This document shows positions 1-5,881 of a stretch of DNA of 5,881 bases, piece by piece (position 1 is the first letter of the stretch; every line of letters begins with the position of its first letter). Below the pieces are notes generated by a model. It was not told the origin of the DNA. It ran no database searches and was given only the letters and a program-made list of their open reading frames with translations. Source of the stretch: Clostridia bacterium (GTDB lineage: Bacteria; Bacillota; Clostridia; Oscillospirales; CAG-272); contig JAFNZX010000415.1 of assembly GCA_017382615.1 (NCBI GenBank), forward strand, positions 1 to 5,881, given 5' to 3'. The position numbers and the translations under genes are program-made.

Positions 1-60
1 GCGCCCTTCGGGTTCGACTGCGCTCGCTGCTCTGCAGCATCGCTCCGCTCAGGATGACAC
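1..60 (-). repeat. Dispersed palindromic intergenic repeat (partial)
   Basis: Read on the minus strand, this begins TCATCCTGAGCGGAGCGA and continues through GCTGCAGAGCAGC, GAGCGCAGTCGAAC and CGAAGGGCGC. The wording TCATCCTGAGCG-(A/G)AGCGA resembles a dispersed intergenic repeat that I recall from many bacterial genomes, including Clostridia. It contains a small hairpin (GCTGC-TCT-GCAGC at 26-38). It sits just beyond the operon terminator, the usual place for such elements, and runs off the window edge, so its full length is unknown. Family assignment is from memory of the motif, not from a search. Confidence 0.55.
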
Positions 61-79
61 GGGCGAGTGTTCGCATCAC

Positions 80-117
80 AAAAAGCCCAAAGCAGAAGCC
101 TTGATGGCTTCTGCTTT
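80..117 (-). terminator. Rho-independent terminator of the sigma/LRR operon
   Basis: A perfect 12-bp stem (AAAGCAGAAGCC at 89-100 against GGCTTCTGCTTT at 106-117) closes a 5-base loop. On the minus strand it is followed by GGGC and then five U residues (84-80). It lies about 60 bases past the stop codon of the LRR gene. The four bases between stem and U tract make it less than ideal. Read on the plus strand, the same stem is followed by CGTTTT, so it could work weakly in both directions. Confidence 0.7.
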
Positions 118-145
118 CGTTTTGCTTATGATTCCGCTATTTCCG

Positions 146-161
146 CAGCCCCATGGGGCTG
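146..161. repeat. 16-base perfect palindrome after the LRR gene
   Basis: CAGCCCCATGGGGCTG is perfectly self-complementary and lies 15 bases beyond the LRR stop codon, upstream of the terminator hairpin. It has no unpaired centre and no U tract, so it is not a terminator by itself. It might be a protein-binding site, might stabilise the 3' end of the mRNA, or may be chance. Confidence 0.3.
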
Positions 162-175
162 ACCTTTACAAGCAA

Positions 176-1864
176 CTACTCTTCCACGTACACCACAAGC
201 GGGGTCAGCTGCTCTCTCGTTTTCTTTGACATGTCAATGCTTTCCCATTCCGCTTGCGTCCCGATAAATCGGATTTCCTTGATGTCCTCACAGTATTCAA
301 AAATATTATCATCGATCTGCAGAACACCGTGATACAAGGTCACCGTTTCAAGCCTGCTGCATTGCATGAACGCCCATTCGCCGATGCGCTCAATACCTCG
401 GGGGAGCTCGATACTTTTCACGTTACGAACACCTTCAAACATATACGCCTTGATCTCTGTCAAATTCGCAGAAAGCCTGATTTCCGTAACATGCAGACAG
501 GACGTAAAGGCGTGCCCATGCACCTCCGTCACGCTATCAGGCAAAATCACTTGGGTAAGATCGGTAGCACAAAAAGCATATGAACCTATAGTTTTCAAGG
601 TACTCGGGAAATTGATTTCCTCCAGATAATAGGCATCCGAAAAGGCAGAATCTCCGATCACCTCTACGCCCTCGGACAATTCCACCCTTTTTACCGAACA
701 ATTGAAGAAAGCATATTCTCCGATCTCCTTTACCGTAGAAGGAACGGATACGAAATCTATCAAAACATTAAAAAATGCTTCTTTACCAATCGCTACAACC
801 GGATATCCTCTATACGTAGGAGGAATGTATACGTCCGTATCCTTGCACTCTCCGATGCCGGACACCACGTACACCGTCTTGCCATCTTGGGTTTCCTTGG
901 TGTACTCCAATCCTTTCGACCATCCTTGCTCCGGCTCCTCGTCGGTGATCTCGGGCTCTGTCTCGGTTTCCTCCCCGCCATCCGGCACGATTACGGTAAA
1001 TGACAGAAACGTACGTTCTGCGCCTCCTGACGCCTTAGCACGCAGAGCAACGTCGTGTTTCCCGGGAGCAAGATCGGATACAGGCACTAAAATCTCCATT
1101 CTCGAGCAGGATTTTCCTCCGTGATAGGATGAAACAACATGCACCATCTCCTCTGCCTCTTGTGAGAACGCGAGATCATAGATTTTCTCTCCCCCATCAA
1201 TGGAATAGCCGTATATTCCCGGCTCCGGGTCTGCAAAGGCAAGCCAGCCGCGCAATTTGATATGGGTCACGTTCGGGTCGTCCAAGGTAACCTGATGCAA
1301 CCATTGACTATAGGTATCCAAGGTAAATAACACCTTCTCCTCGTCCCCAGCAATCAGGCTCAGGCTGTCAAACGAGCTATGCACGAAAACACGGCTTGGT
1401 TCGATCGTTTCTGTACTATCTTCACCGCGCTCGGTTTCCGACTCCTGCCCGCTCGTCTGTTCCTCGGGCTCCTCGGTGCTTTCCTTGCTCTGCTTGCCGC
1501 CAATGCCGCCCCAATTTTCTCGCAGTGCGGCAATCGCGCCGCCAATGGCGTGCTTGGCGTCCTCTGTCAGCAGCGAGGAGATCAGATTTTCGTCCTCGGT
1601 CAGTAAGATCTGCGCGAAATGCAGCAGCGTGCCGTCGTACTCGGGATAGTTTTGCTCAACGTAATCCACGTATCTCACAGTCACCGCCACTGTACCTGCC
1701 ACACCCGCAGACACCGTGCTCAAGGTCAGAACAAGAGCTAACGCCGCAGCAATCATCGCCACGCGGAACACAGGCTTTTTGCGCAGGGGCACGGGAGCTT
1801 CGGCGCGCTCGATGAGATCAAAATCGATCTCGCTCATGAGTTCAAATAAGGATTGATTGGTCAT
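176..1864 (-). CDS. Membrane-anchored putative anti-sigma factor with BspA-type leucine-rich repeats
   Basis: A 562-residue single-pass membrane protein. Residues 1-30 are cytoplasmic by the positive-inside rule and hold SLFELMSEIDFDLIERAE, which resembles the short N-terminal motif of membrane proteins encoded beside ECF sigma genes in Clostridia. LRKK then precedes a hydrophobic segment at about 34-57. Outside are an acidic Ser/Glu/Thr-rich stretch (125-155), a beta-rich, probably Ig-like domain (about 157-294; GWLAFADPEPGIYGYSIDGG at 206-225), a second acidic linker (298-312), and eight leucine-rich repeats of 22-23 residues. The repeats are marked by IGxxAF-like cores at 359, 381, 403, 426, 448, 471, 494 and 517. 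It ends with FIGTQAEWESI (533-543), a typical BspA-family closing motif. The ATG overlaps the preceding sigma stop (ATGA), with GGAAAGGAGGG nine bases upstream. The LRR assignment is firm; the anti-sigma role is inferred from context and the N-terminal motif. Confidence 0.85.
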   Translation of the reverse strand: MTNQSLFELMSEIDFDLIERAEAPVPLRKKPVFRVAMIAAALALVLTLSTVSAGVAGTVAVTVRYVDYVEQNYPEYDGTLLHFAQILLTEDENLISSLLTEDAKHAIGGAIAALRENWGGIGGKQSKESTEEPEEQTSGQESETERGEDSTETIEPSRVFVHSSFDSLSLIAGDEEKVLFTLDTYSQWLHQVTLDDPNVTHIKLRGWLAFADPEPGIYGYSIDGGEKIYDLAFSQEAEEMVHVVSSYHGGKSCSRMEILVPVSDLAPGKHDVALRAKASGGAERTFLSFTVIVPDGGEETETEPEITDEEPEQGWSKGLEYTKETQDGKTVYVVSGIGECKDTDVYIPPTYRGYPVVAIGKEAFFNVLIDFVSVPSTVKEIGEYAFFNCSVKRVELSEGVEVIGDSAFSDAYYLEEINFPSTLKTIGSYAFCATDLTQVILPDSVTEVHGHAFTSCLHVTEIRLSANLTEIKAYMFEGVRNVKSIELPRGIERIGEWAFMQCSRLETVTLYHGVLQIDDNIFEYCEDIKEIRFIGTQAEWESIDMSKKTREQLTPLVVYVEE

Positions 1865-2421
1865 AGCGCAAAGCCCTCCTTTCCAAGGAATTCCTTGAGC
1901 TTTTGCCTTGTGCGAGAAAGGATTTTGAACACGTTTGCTTTGCTGATACCGTATCGCTTGGCAATCTCCTCAATGCTGTCCACGTGGTAATAGCGGCGAA
2001 CAAATACGTTGCAATCACGCTCGGGTAAATCGCGCAAAAACAGATTAAAGCTATGCGCAAATTCCAGCCGCTCGTAATAGCTGCTGACGTCCTCACCGGG
2101 AGCTGCCACCTCGGCAAGCTCCTCAAGCGCAAGCTCTACCTCACCGCCGCCGCGCTTGTCGCGTATCTTGCTCTTGCGTCGGTTAATGGAGAGATTGCGC
2201 GTAATACGCCCGACGTAAGTTTTCAGCACTTCGGGGCATGCAGGCGGAATGGAATTCCACGCCATAAGCCAGGTATCGTTGACGCATTCCTCGCTATCCT
2301 GCATGTTTTGCAGAATGCGGATGGCGATCCCCATGCAATACGTGCCGTATTGCTGCTCGGTAACGGCAATAGCGCGCTCGTCTCGCGCATTGTACAGCGC
2401 GATGATATCCTGATCCTTCAT
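1861..2421 (-). CDS. ECF-type RNA polymerase sigma factor (second of the pair)
   Basis: A 186-residue sigma-70 family protein of the short extracytoplasmic-function class, which has only regions 2 and 4 and redirects RNA polymerase to a small regulon. Region 2 spans about 8-85, with the core-binding stretch DSEECVNDTWLMAWNSIPP (42-60), very typical of Firmicutes ECF factors, and the basic RRKSKIRDKR end (81-90). An acidic linker (about 94-111) leads to region 4 (about 125-180), whose helix-turn-helix is SIEEIAKRYGISKANVFKIL (149-168) followed by SRTRQKLKEFL. The ATG at 2421 overlaps the stop of the upstream sigma gene by four bases (ATGA) and has GGAAAGGAG eight bases before it. Its own stop overlaps the start of the membrane protein, a usual sign that the downstream product is its regulator. 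Confidence 0.93.
   Translation of the reverse strand: MKDQDIIALYNARDERAIAVTEQQYGTYCMGIAIRILQNMQDSEECVNDTWLMAWNSIPPACPEVLKTYVGRITRNLSINRRKSKIRDKRGGGEVELALEELAEVAAPGEDVSSYYERLEFAHSFNLFLRDLPERDCNVFVRRYYHVDSIEEIAKRYGISKANVFKILSRTRQKLKEFLGKEGFAL
1874..1884 (-). promoter_or_regulatory. Ribosome binding site of the LRR membrane protein
   Basis: GGAAAGGAGGG ends nine bases before the ATG at 1864 and lies inside the 3' end of the second sigma gene. It fixes the start of the membrane protein and, with the ATGA overlap, suggests translational coupling. Confidence 0.8.
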
Positions 2422-2993
2422 GGCGTTTTCTCCTTTCCGTTTTGTTCAAACAGCAATCTGTGCAGCATCTTTTTTGCGCGGAATATTCTGCCGTTGACCA
2501 CGTTTTGCCCAAGTCCCAGCATTTCCGCAATTTCTGTGTTTTTCTTGTTTTGATAATATTTCAGTATAATGACCTCGCGATAATGCGCATCCAATGCGTC
2601 CACCGCACGGCGCACCTCTGCCGAGTTTTCTGCTTGCGCCATCAGAAACGCAAGATCATACGCCTGTGCATCGATCAGCACGTCTGCATCGGGCGCATCC
2701 GAAATCATGGAGCTGCGACGCTTCTTTTTGTGATAGTGATTGATGACCACGTTGCGCGTATACACGTGGATGAGCGCAGCGGTCGAGTCACCGTGCGGCT
2801 GCTTGAACATCTCGGCGTTCAGGCAAACGCGGTAAAATGCCTCTTGCACCGCATCCTCGGCATCCTGTCTGTTGCGCAGCACGGCGTACGCCATTTTGTA
2901 CATTTGCTTATAATAAAGCTCGTATATCAAGGTCAAGGTTTTGCGCTGCTCCGTACTCAGATCGGGCAACGCAACGCGATTTTCGTCATGCAT
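2418..2993 (-). CDS. ECF-type RNA polymerase sigma factor (first gene of the operon)
   Basis: A 191-residue sigma-70 family protein with regions 2 and 4 only. Region 2 covers about 22-90: LIYELYYKQMYKMAYAVLRN, then DAEDAVQEAFYRV (44-56, the core RNA polymerase contact) and a basic HYHKKKRR end (86-93). Region 4 covers about 127-181, with the helix-turn-helix NTEIAEMLGLGQNVVNGRIF (152-171) followed by RAKKMLHRLL. It differs clearly from the second sigma factor, notably in region 2.2 and the linker, so the pair is not a recent duplication. The start chosen is the ATG at 2993, because GGGGGAG lies six bases upstream. An in-frame TTG at 3008 would add five residues but places that ribosome site inside the gene. 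As the promoter-proximal gene it may drive its own operon, but no clear promoter was found. Confidence 0.92.
   Translation of the reverse strand: MHDENRVALPDLSTEQRKTLTLIYELYYKQMYKMAYAVLRNRQDAEDAVQEAFYRVCLNAEMFKQPHGDSTAALIHVYTRNVVINHYHKKKRRSSMISDAPDADVLIDAQAYDLAFLMAQAENSAEVRRAVDALDAHYREVIILKYYQNKKNTEIAEMLGLGQNVVNGRIFRAKKMLHRLLFEQNGKEKTP
2430..2438 (-). promoter_or_regulatory. Ribosome binding site of the second sigma factor
   Basis: GGAAAGGAG lies eight bases before the ATG at 2421, within the last codons of the first sigma gene. It supports this start and coupled translation of the two sigma factors. Confidence 0.8.
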
Positions 2994-2999
2994 GATATG

Positions 3000-3006
3000 C
3001 TCCCCC
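3000..3006 (-). promoter_or_regulatory. Ribosome binding site that decides the start of the first sigma factor
   Basis: GGGGGAG ends six bases before the ATG at 2993. The spacing is ideal for that ATG and incompatible with the in-frame upstream TTG at 3008, so the shorter protein is preferred. Confidence 0.7.
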
Positions 3007-3186
3007 AAAAAGTCTTTCTACTTACATACACAACTTCCATGCCAAAATTTGACAGATTTCAAAGAAAATTCTTCCAATTTTCCCGTTTGGTATATTAACA
3101 AGGGAGCAGGGCAAAAAATTCGCGATGTATGAAAAATAATTATTTTTTTCGACAATGGCGAATCCAAATATAATTTTTCGTTACAA

Positions 3187-3250
3187 TAACAACGATATAT
3201 TTATATATAGCGCACGTAAAGGCATCGCTGCGAACGATTTATCGTTGTTA
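3187..3250. repeat. 11-bp inverted repeat with nested hairpins
   Basis: TAACAACGATA at 3187-3197 is exactly complementary to TATCGTTGTTA at 3240-3250, with 42 bases between. Two smaller hairpins overlap the arms: ATATAT-TT-ATATAT (3195-3208) and AACGAT-TT-ATCGTT (3233-3246). They are therefore alternatives to the long stem rather than additions to it. In the dnaE transcript this would be a 3' structured RNA; as DNA it could be a binding site or a relic of a small mobile repeat. No U tract follows that would make it a clear terminator. Confidence 0.45.
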
Positions 3251-3285
3251 GAATTCAATTCGCAAAGCGTTTTCGAAAAGTTATT

Positions 3286-3313
3286 GGGGCGTCCGCCGCC
3301 AAGCACACGCCCC
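3286..3313 (-). terminator. Possible weak terminator or attenuator after dnaE
   Basis: A 7-bp GC-rich stem, GGGGCGT (3313-3307 on the minus strand) with ACGCCCC (3292-3286), has a 14-base loop and starts seven bases after the dnaE stop. What follows, AATAACTTTTC, is only a poor U tract and the loop is long. Termination here may be incomplete, or the hairpin may just protect the mRNA end. Confidence 0.3.
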
Positions 3314-3319
3314 ATGAGT

Positions 3320-5881
3320 TTATTGATAGATTACGTTTTCCTTGCCAAGCAGATCAATCAGCTGCTGCATGACGAACGGTGAGAGTGCAATGCCCTTTTC
3401 TTGCGGGACATACGCTTTGGTCGCGCTGTTGTAAAATACCAAAGGCACGCAAAGTCCCTCGTCAAAAATCTCGGCAAGATTGCGAGCCTTGCGGTATAGC
3501 GTGCATTCGGTATCGGGCACGCGGAGGTAGAGCTTTTTGATTTTTGGAGGACGAGTGGGTGCGGATTGATTGGCGGCAGGAGCAAGCCCCTGCCCTACCG
3601 TATTGCGGTTAGGTGCGGGCGATTCGTGAATCGCCCCTACGGTATTGCGGGAGGGTGCGGGCGATTCGTGAATCGCCCCTACGGTATTGCGGGTGGGCGC
3701 GGGCGATTCGTGAATCGCCCCTACGGTATTGCGGGTGGGCGCGGGCGATTCGTGAATCGCCCCTACGGAATTGTGCGTGTTTTGGCGGGCGGATATGGAA
3801 TCCGCCCCTACGGATTTGGGTGCGTTTTGGCGGGCAGATATGGAATTCGTCCCTACAGCAGGTGCGGACTTGGGCGTGTAATGCTCGTCGTCCACAAGCT
3901 CGCCTGCCGTGCTGATCAGCACCTTGACCTCGTCCTCACGCACGGATAGATTACCGTCCACGTAAAGGGCGTTATCCAAGCGCACCAGATGCCCAAGACT
4001 CTCATAGGTTTTGGCAAACATCAGGCATTCGATCTCGCCCGTGCGGTCTTCCAGTGTAAAAAACGCCATGCGCTGGTCGTTTTTCGTGGTTTTGACTGTG
4101 ACCGAGGTGATCACGCCCGCAATGCGCACGCGTGCACGGTCGGGCAGCAGCGCGCCCGTTTCATCCGAAAGCGTGCCAATATCCTTGACGCGCAAATCGG
4201 CAATGCACTTATCATAGCCGTCCAAGAGATGCCCTGAGAAGTACATGCCCGACGCGTCCTTTTCCAGCATCAGCTTTTCGCGCTTGGTGTATTCGGGAAT
4301 GGTGGGATAGGAGAAGGAGGTCTTGGCTCTGACCTCGGGCACCATGCTGAACATATCCAGCTGCCCTGCCACGTTGTCGCGGTTTTTCTGCGACACGGTA
4401 TCAATGATCTGCTCATACGCGGACAAAAGTTTTGAGCGGTACGTGCCAAGCGAATCGAATGCGCCCGCTTTGATCAGTGCCTCGATCATGCGCTTATTCA
4501 TGTCCTTACCCGACATGCGCTCCACGAAATCCTCAAAGGAGTCAAACGCATGCCCTTCTCGCTCGCGGCACAGCGACTGCACAAACTGACCGCCTACGTT
4601 TTTAAGCGCAAGCAGACCGAAACGAATGGTATTGCCGCTGCCATGGAAATCGGCACGGCTGTGATTGATATCGGGCGGCAGCACGCTAATGCCGCGCTTA
4701 TTGCACTCCCCTATATACTCCGCGATCTTGACCTGATTGCCAAGCACGCTGGTCAACAGTGCCGAGAAATACTCGCAGGGATAGTGCGCCTTTAAGTATG
4801 CAGTACGGTAGGAAAGCACGGCATACGCTGCGGCGTGCGATTTGTTAAAGGCGTAATTTGCAAAGTTTGAGAGGTCGTCGAACAGCTTTGTGGCGGTTTT
4901 CTCGTCCACACCGCGCTCAGCTGCACCTGCAATAAAGTCTGCGCGTTCCGCCTCCAGCACGTCTGCCTTTTTCTTGGACATGGCGCGGCGCACAATGTCC
5001 GCGTGCCCAAAGCTATAGCCCGCCAACTCACGGAAAATGCGCATGACCTGCTCCTGATACACCGCGCAGCCGTACGTTTCCTTCAAAATAGGCTCCAGCA
5101 GCGGTGTGTCGTACTCAATCTTGGAGGGATCGTGGCGGCACTCGATATAGCGCGGGATCGAATCCATAGGTCCCGGACGGTACAGCGCAATGACCGCGAT
5201 GATATCCCGGAAGCACTCGGGACGCAGCTGCACAAGCACCTGCTTGATACCTGCGGACTCCAGCTGGAATACGCCCGAGGTGTTGCCCTTGGCGATCAGC
5301 GCAAAGGTGTCCTTATCGTCGTACGGAATGCGCTCTATATCAAAATCGGGGTGCGTTTCCCTGATCTGCGTTTGCGCATCGTTGATAATGGTCAGATACC
5401 GCAAGCCAAGGAAGTCGAACTTGAGCAAGCCAAGGTTTGCAATGGTATCCATATCAAACTGGGTGACAATCGTACCGTTGCTGTGTGCAAGCGGCACGTA
5501 TTCGCTGACGGGCTTGTCGGTAATGACGATGCCTGCTGCGTGAATGGAAACGTTACGCGGCATGCCCTCCAATGCCATGGCGGTATCGATCAGCTCGCGA
5601 TTCTTATCGGTATCATTGTAAAATTGCTTAAGCTCGGGAAGCCTTAACGCATGCTCTAAGGTAATGCCCAGCTCCGCAGGCACGGCTTTGGCAATGGCGT
5701 CCACCTCGGCATACGGCATGCCCATGGCTCTGCCGCAATCTCGGATGGCGGCACGTGCGGCAAGCGTACCGAAGGTGATGATCTGCGACACGTGTTCCCT
5801 GCCATACCGCTTTGCCACGTAGTCAATGACCTCGTCGCGGCGGTTGTAGCAGAAATCGATATCAATATCAGGCATGCTGAC
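3320..5881 (-). CDS. dnaE: DNA polymerase III subunit alpha, DnaE type (N-terminus outside the window)
   Basis: The catalytic subunit of replicative or lesion-associated DNA polymerase III. 853 residues are visible and roughly the first 350-400, including the PHP domain, are missing. Numbering from the Met at 5875: the palm motif PDIDIDFCYNRRDEVIDYV (2-20) carries two catalytic aspartates, and the third is in KFDFLGLRYL (152-161). GVFQLES (201-207), ALYRPGPMDSIP (230-241), YQEQVMRI (273-280) and NKSHAAAYA (344-352) are the usual alpha-subunit blocks. Helix-hairpin-helix elements lie near 459-477, followed by the sliding-clamp binding motif QLDMF (505-509). An OB fold spans about 583-662 (VRIAGVITSV; AFFTLEDRTGEIECLMF). 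The domain order is that of DnaE, not PolC. Between the OB fold and the last domain (about 778-851) lie seven repeat units of 14-15 residues (674-773) that normal DnaE lacks. The frame stays open throughout, so the gene is probably functional. The stop is TAA at 3322-3320. Confidence 0.97.
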   Translation of the reverse strand, partial: VSMPDIDIDFCYNRRDEVIDYVAKRYGREHVSQIITFGTLAARAAIRDCGRAMGMPYAEVDAIAKAVPAELGITLEHALRLPELKQFYNDTDKNRELIDTAMALEGMPRNVSIHAAGIVITDKPVSEYVPLAHSNGTIVTQFDMDTIANLGLLKFDFLGLRYLTIINDAQTQIRETHPDFDIERIPYDDKDTFALIAKGNTSGVFQLESAGIKQVLVQLRPECFRDIIAVIALYRPGPMDSIPRYIECRHDPSKIEYDTPLLEPILKETYGCAVYQEQVMRIFRELAGYSFGHADIVRRAMSKKKADVLEAERADFIAGAAERGVDEKTATKLFDDLSNFANYAFNKSHAAAYAVLSYRTAYLKAHYPCEYFSALLTSVLGNQVKIAEYIGECNKRGISVLPPDINHSRADFHGSGNTIRFGLLALKNVGGQFVQSLCREREGHAFDSFEDFVERMSGKDMNKRMIEALIKAGAFDSLGTYRSKLLSAYEQIIDTVSQKNRDNVAGQLDMFSMVPEVRAKTSFSYPTIPEYTKREKLMLEKDASGMYFSGHLLDGYDKCIADLRVKDIGTLSDETGALLPDRARVRIAGVITSVTVKTTKNDQRMAFFTLEDRTGEIECLMFAKTYESLGHLVRLDNALYVDGNLSVREDEVKVLISTAGELVDDEHYTPKSAPAVGTNSISARQNAPKSVGADSISARQNTHNSVGAIHESPAPTRNTVGAIHESPAPTRNTVGAIHESPAPSRNTVGAIHESPAPNRNTVGQGLAPAANQSAPTRPPKIKKLYLRVPDTECTLYRKARNLAEIFDEGLCVPLVFYNSATKAYVPQEKGIALSPFVMQQLIDLLGKENVIYQ
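3557..3598 (-). repeat. Single 42-bp 'GQGLAPAANQ' unit
   Basis: This is a third stem type, GGCAGG (3575-3580) with CCTGCC (3589-3594) and an 8-base loop, again preceded by the shared GTAGGG border. It encodes VGQGLAPAANQ and is the last unit before the C-terminal domain of the polymerase. Confidence 0.75.
3599..3766 (-). repeat. Four near-identical 42-bp 'GAIHESPAP' units
   Basis: Each has the perfect 9-bp stem GGGCGATTC-GT-GAATCGCCC, at 3617-3636, 3659-3678, 3701-3720 and 3743-3762, spaced exactly 42 bases. Differences are confined to the tails between stems (Thr, Thr, Ser or Asn at one codon), which suggests recent tandem duplication of one inserted unit. Confidence 0.95.
3767..3856 (-). 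repeat. Two 45-bp 'SISARQN' units
   Basis: The unit at 3767-3811 contains a clean hairpin, GGGCGGAT-ATGGA-ATCCGCCC (3787-3807). The outer copy (3812-3856) has the same layout but a degraded stem, so it is probably the older. They encode VG(T/A)(N/D)SISARQN followed by four variable residues. Confidence 0.85.

Larger units (their letters stand above)
2994..3319 (-). other. AT-rich intergenic region between dnaE and the sigma operon
   Basis: These 326 bases must hold the end of the dnaE transcript and, most likely, the promoter of the sigma operon. The stretch is visibly richer in A and T than its neighbours and contains several inverted repeats (listed separately) plus a 16-base A/T palindrome at 3132-3147. 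I looked for -35/-10 pairs reading toward the sigma genes. TTGTCG with CATACA about 18 bases on (near 3155-3126) and TTGGCA (3045-3040) are the best fragments, and neither makes a convincing promoter. An ECF-type promoter cannot be recognised without knowing the regulon. I see no credible gene. Confidence 0.6.
3557..3856 (-). repeat. Seven-unit palindromic repeat array inside dnaE
   Basis: Seven adjacent units, each starting GTAGGG on the minus strand and each built on an inverted repeat. In gene order they are two of 45 bases, four of 42 bases and one of 42 bases. All lengths are multiples of three, so the polymerase frame is kept. The encoded units are VGTNSISARQNAPKS, VGADSISARQNTHNS, four of VGAIHESPAPxRNT, and VGQGLAPAANQSAP. 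Three different stem sequences share the same border, so the array mixes related repeat families and is not one motif copied seven times. The product is Pro/Ala/Ser/Asn-rich and probably a flexible linker. Confidence 0.9.

Noticed and set aside
2994..3008. TTG start at 3008 for the first sigma factor
   Set aside because: The ribosome site GGGGGAG at 3006-3000 would fall inside the coding region, and it is ideally spaced for the ATG at 2993.
2442..3098. 218-residue plus-strand open frame opposite the first sigma factor
   Set aside because: It is fully antisense to a gene with clear sigma regions 2 and 4, lacks a ribosome site and shows no domain of its own.
3155..3382. Plus-strand open frame of 75 residues in the intergenic region
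   Set aside because: It has no ribosome site before the ATG, overlaps the 3' end of dnaE on the other strand, has no recognisable domain, and its sequence is explained by AT-rich intergenic DNA plus dnaE antisense.
3557..3856. CRISPR array
   Set aside because: The units are directly adjacent, each is a palindrome with its own tail, there are no unique spacers, and the whole array is translated in frame within dnaE.
3566..3949. Plus-strand open frame with repeated RFVNRPYGIAGG units
   Set aside because: It is the antisense reading of the palindromic repeat array within dnaE. The repeats keep several frames open, and there is no start context.
5003..5647. 214-residue plus-strand open frame opposite dnaE
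   Set aside because: It is the shadow of the conserved polymerase catalytic region. Its composition follows the complementary codons.
5656..5875. ATG at 5875 as the true start of dnaE
   Set aside because: The frame stays open to the window edge (Val-Ser precede the Met), and the residues that follow are the central palm motif, so the real N-terminus lies outside.

Overview
The window looks like chromosomal DNA from an uncultured gut-type Clostridia (Firmicutes, possibly Oscillospiraceae-like). This is inferred from four things: a DnaE-type polymerase III alpha subunit of clostridial style, a sigma factor with the motif common in Firmicutes ECF factors, a BspA-type leucine-rich-repeat surface protein, and short palindromic dispersed repeats of a kind I associate with such genomes. 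Strong AGGAGG-type ribosome sites also fit. All supported genes lie on the minus strand.

Layout, in the direction of transcription (right to left). Positions 5881-3320 hold the C-terminal two thirds of dnaE. Its start, including the PHP domain, lies outside the window. The linker between its OB fold and its last domain carries seven tandem in-frame units built from palindromic dispersed repeats (3557-3856). Positions 3319-2994 are an AT-rich intergenic stretch with several inverted repeats and no convincing gene. Positions 2993-176 hold a tight three-gene operon: two different ECF-type sigma factors followed by a single-pass membrane protein. That protein has a short cytoplasmic anti-sigma-like N-terminus, an extracellular beta-rich domain and eight BspA-type leucine-rich repeats. 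Each junction is a 4-base ATGA overlap with its own strong ribosome site, so the three products are probably made in linked amounts. A hairpin terminator follows at 80-117, and a dispersed palindromic repeat fills 1-60.

The likely working model is a cell-surface signalling unit. The membrane protein would sense something outside through its repeats and hold or release one or both sigma factors inside. The pairing of two sigma factors with one LRR-bearing putative anti-sigma, and the invasion of an essential polymerase gene by in-frame palindromic repeats, are the two points most worth a second look.
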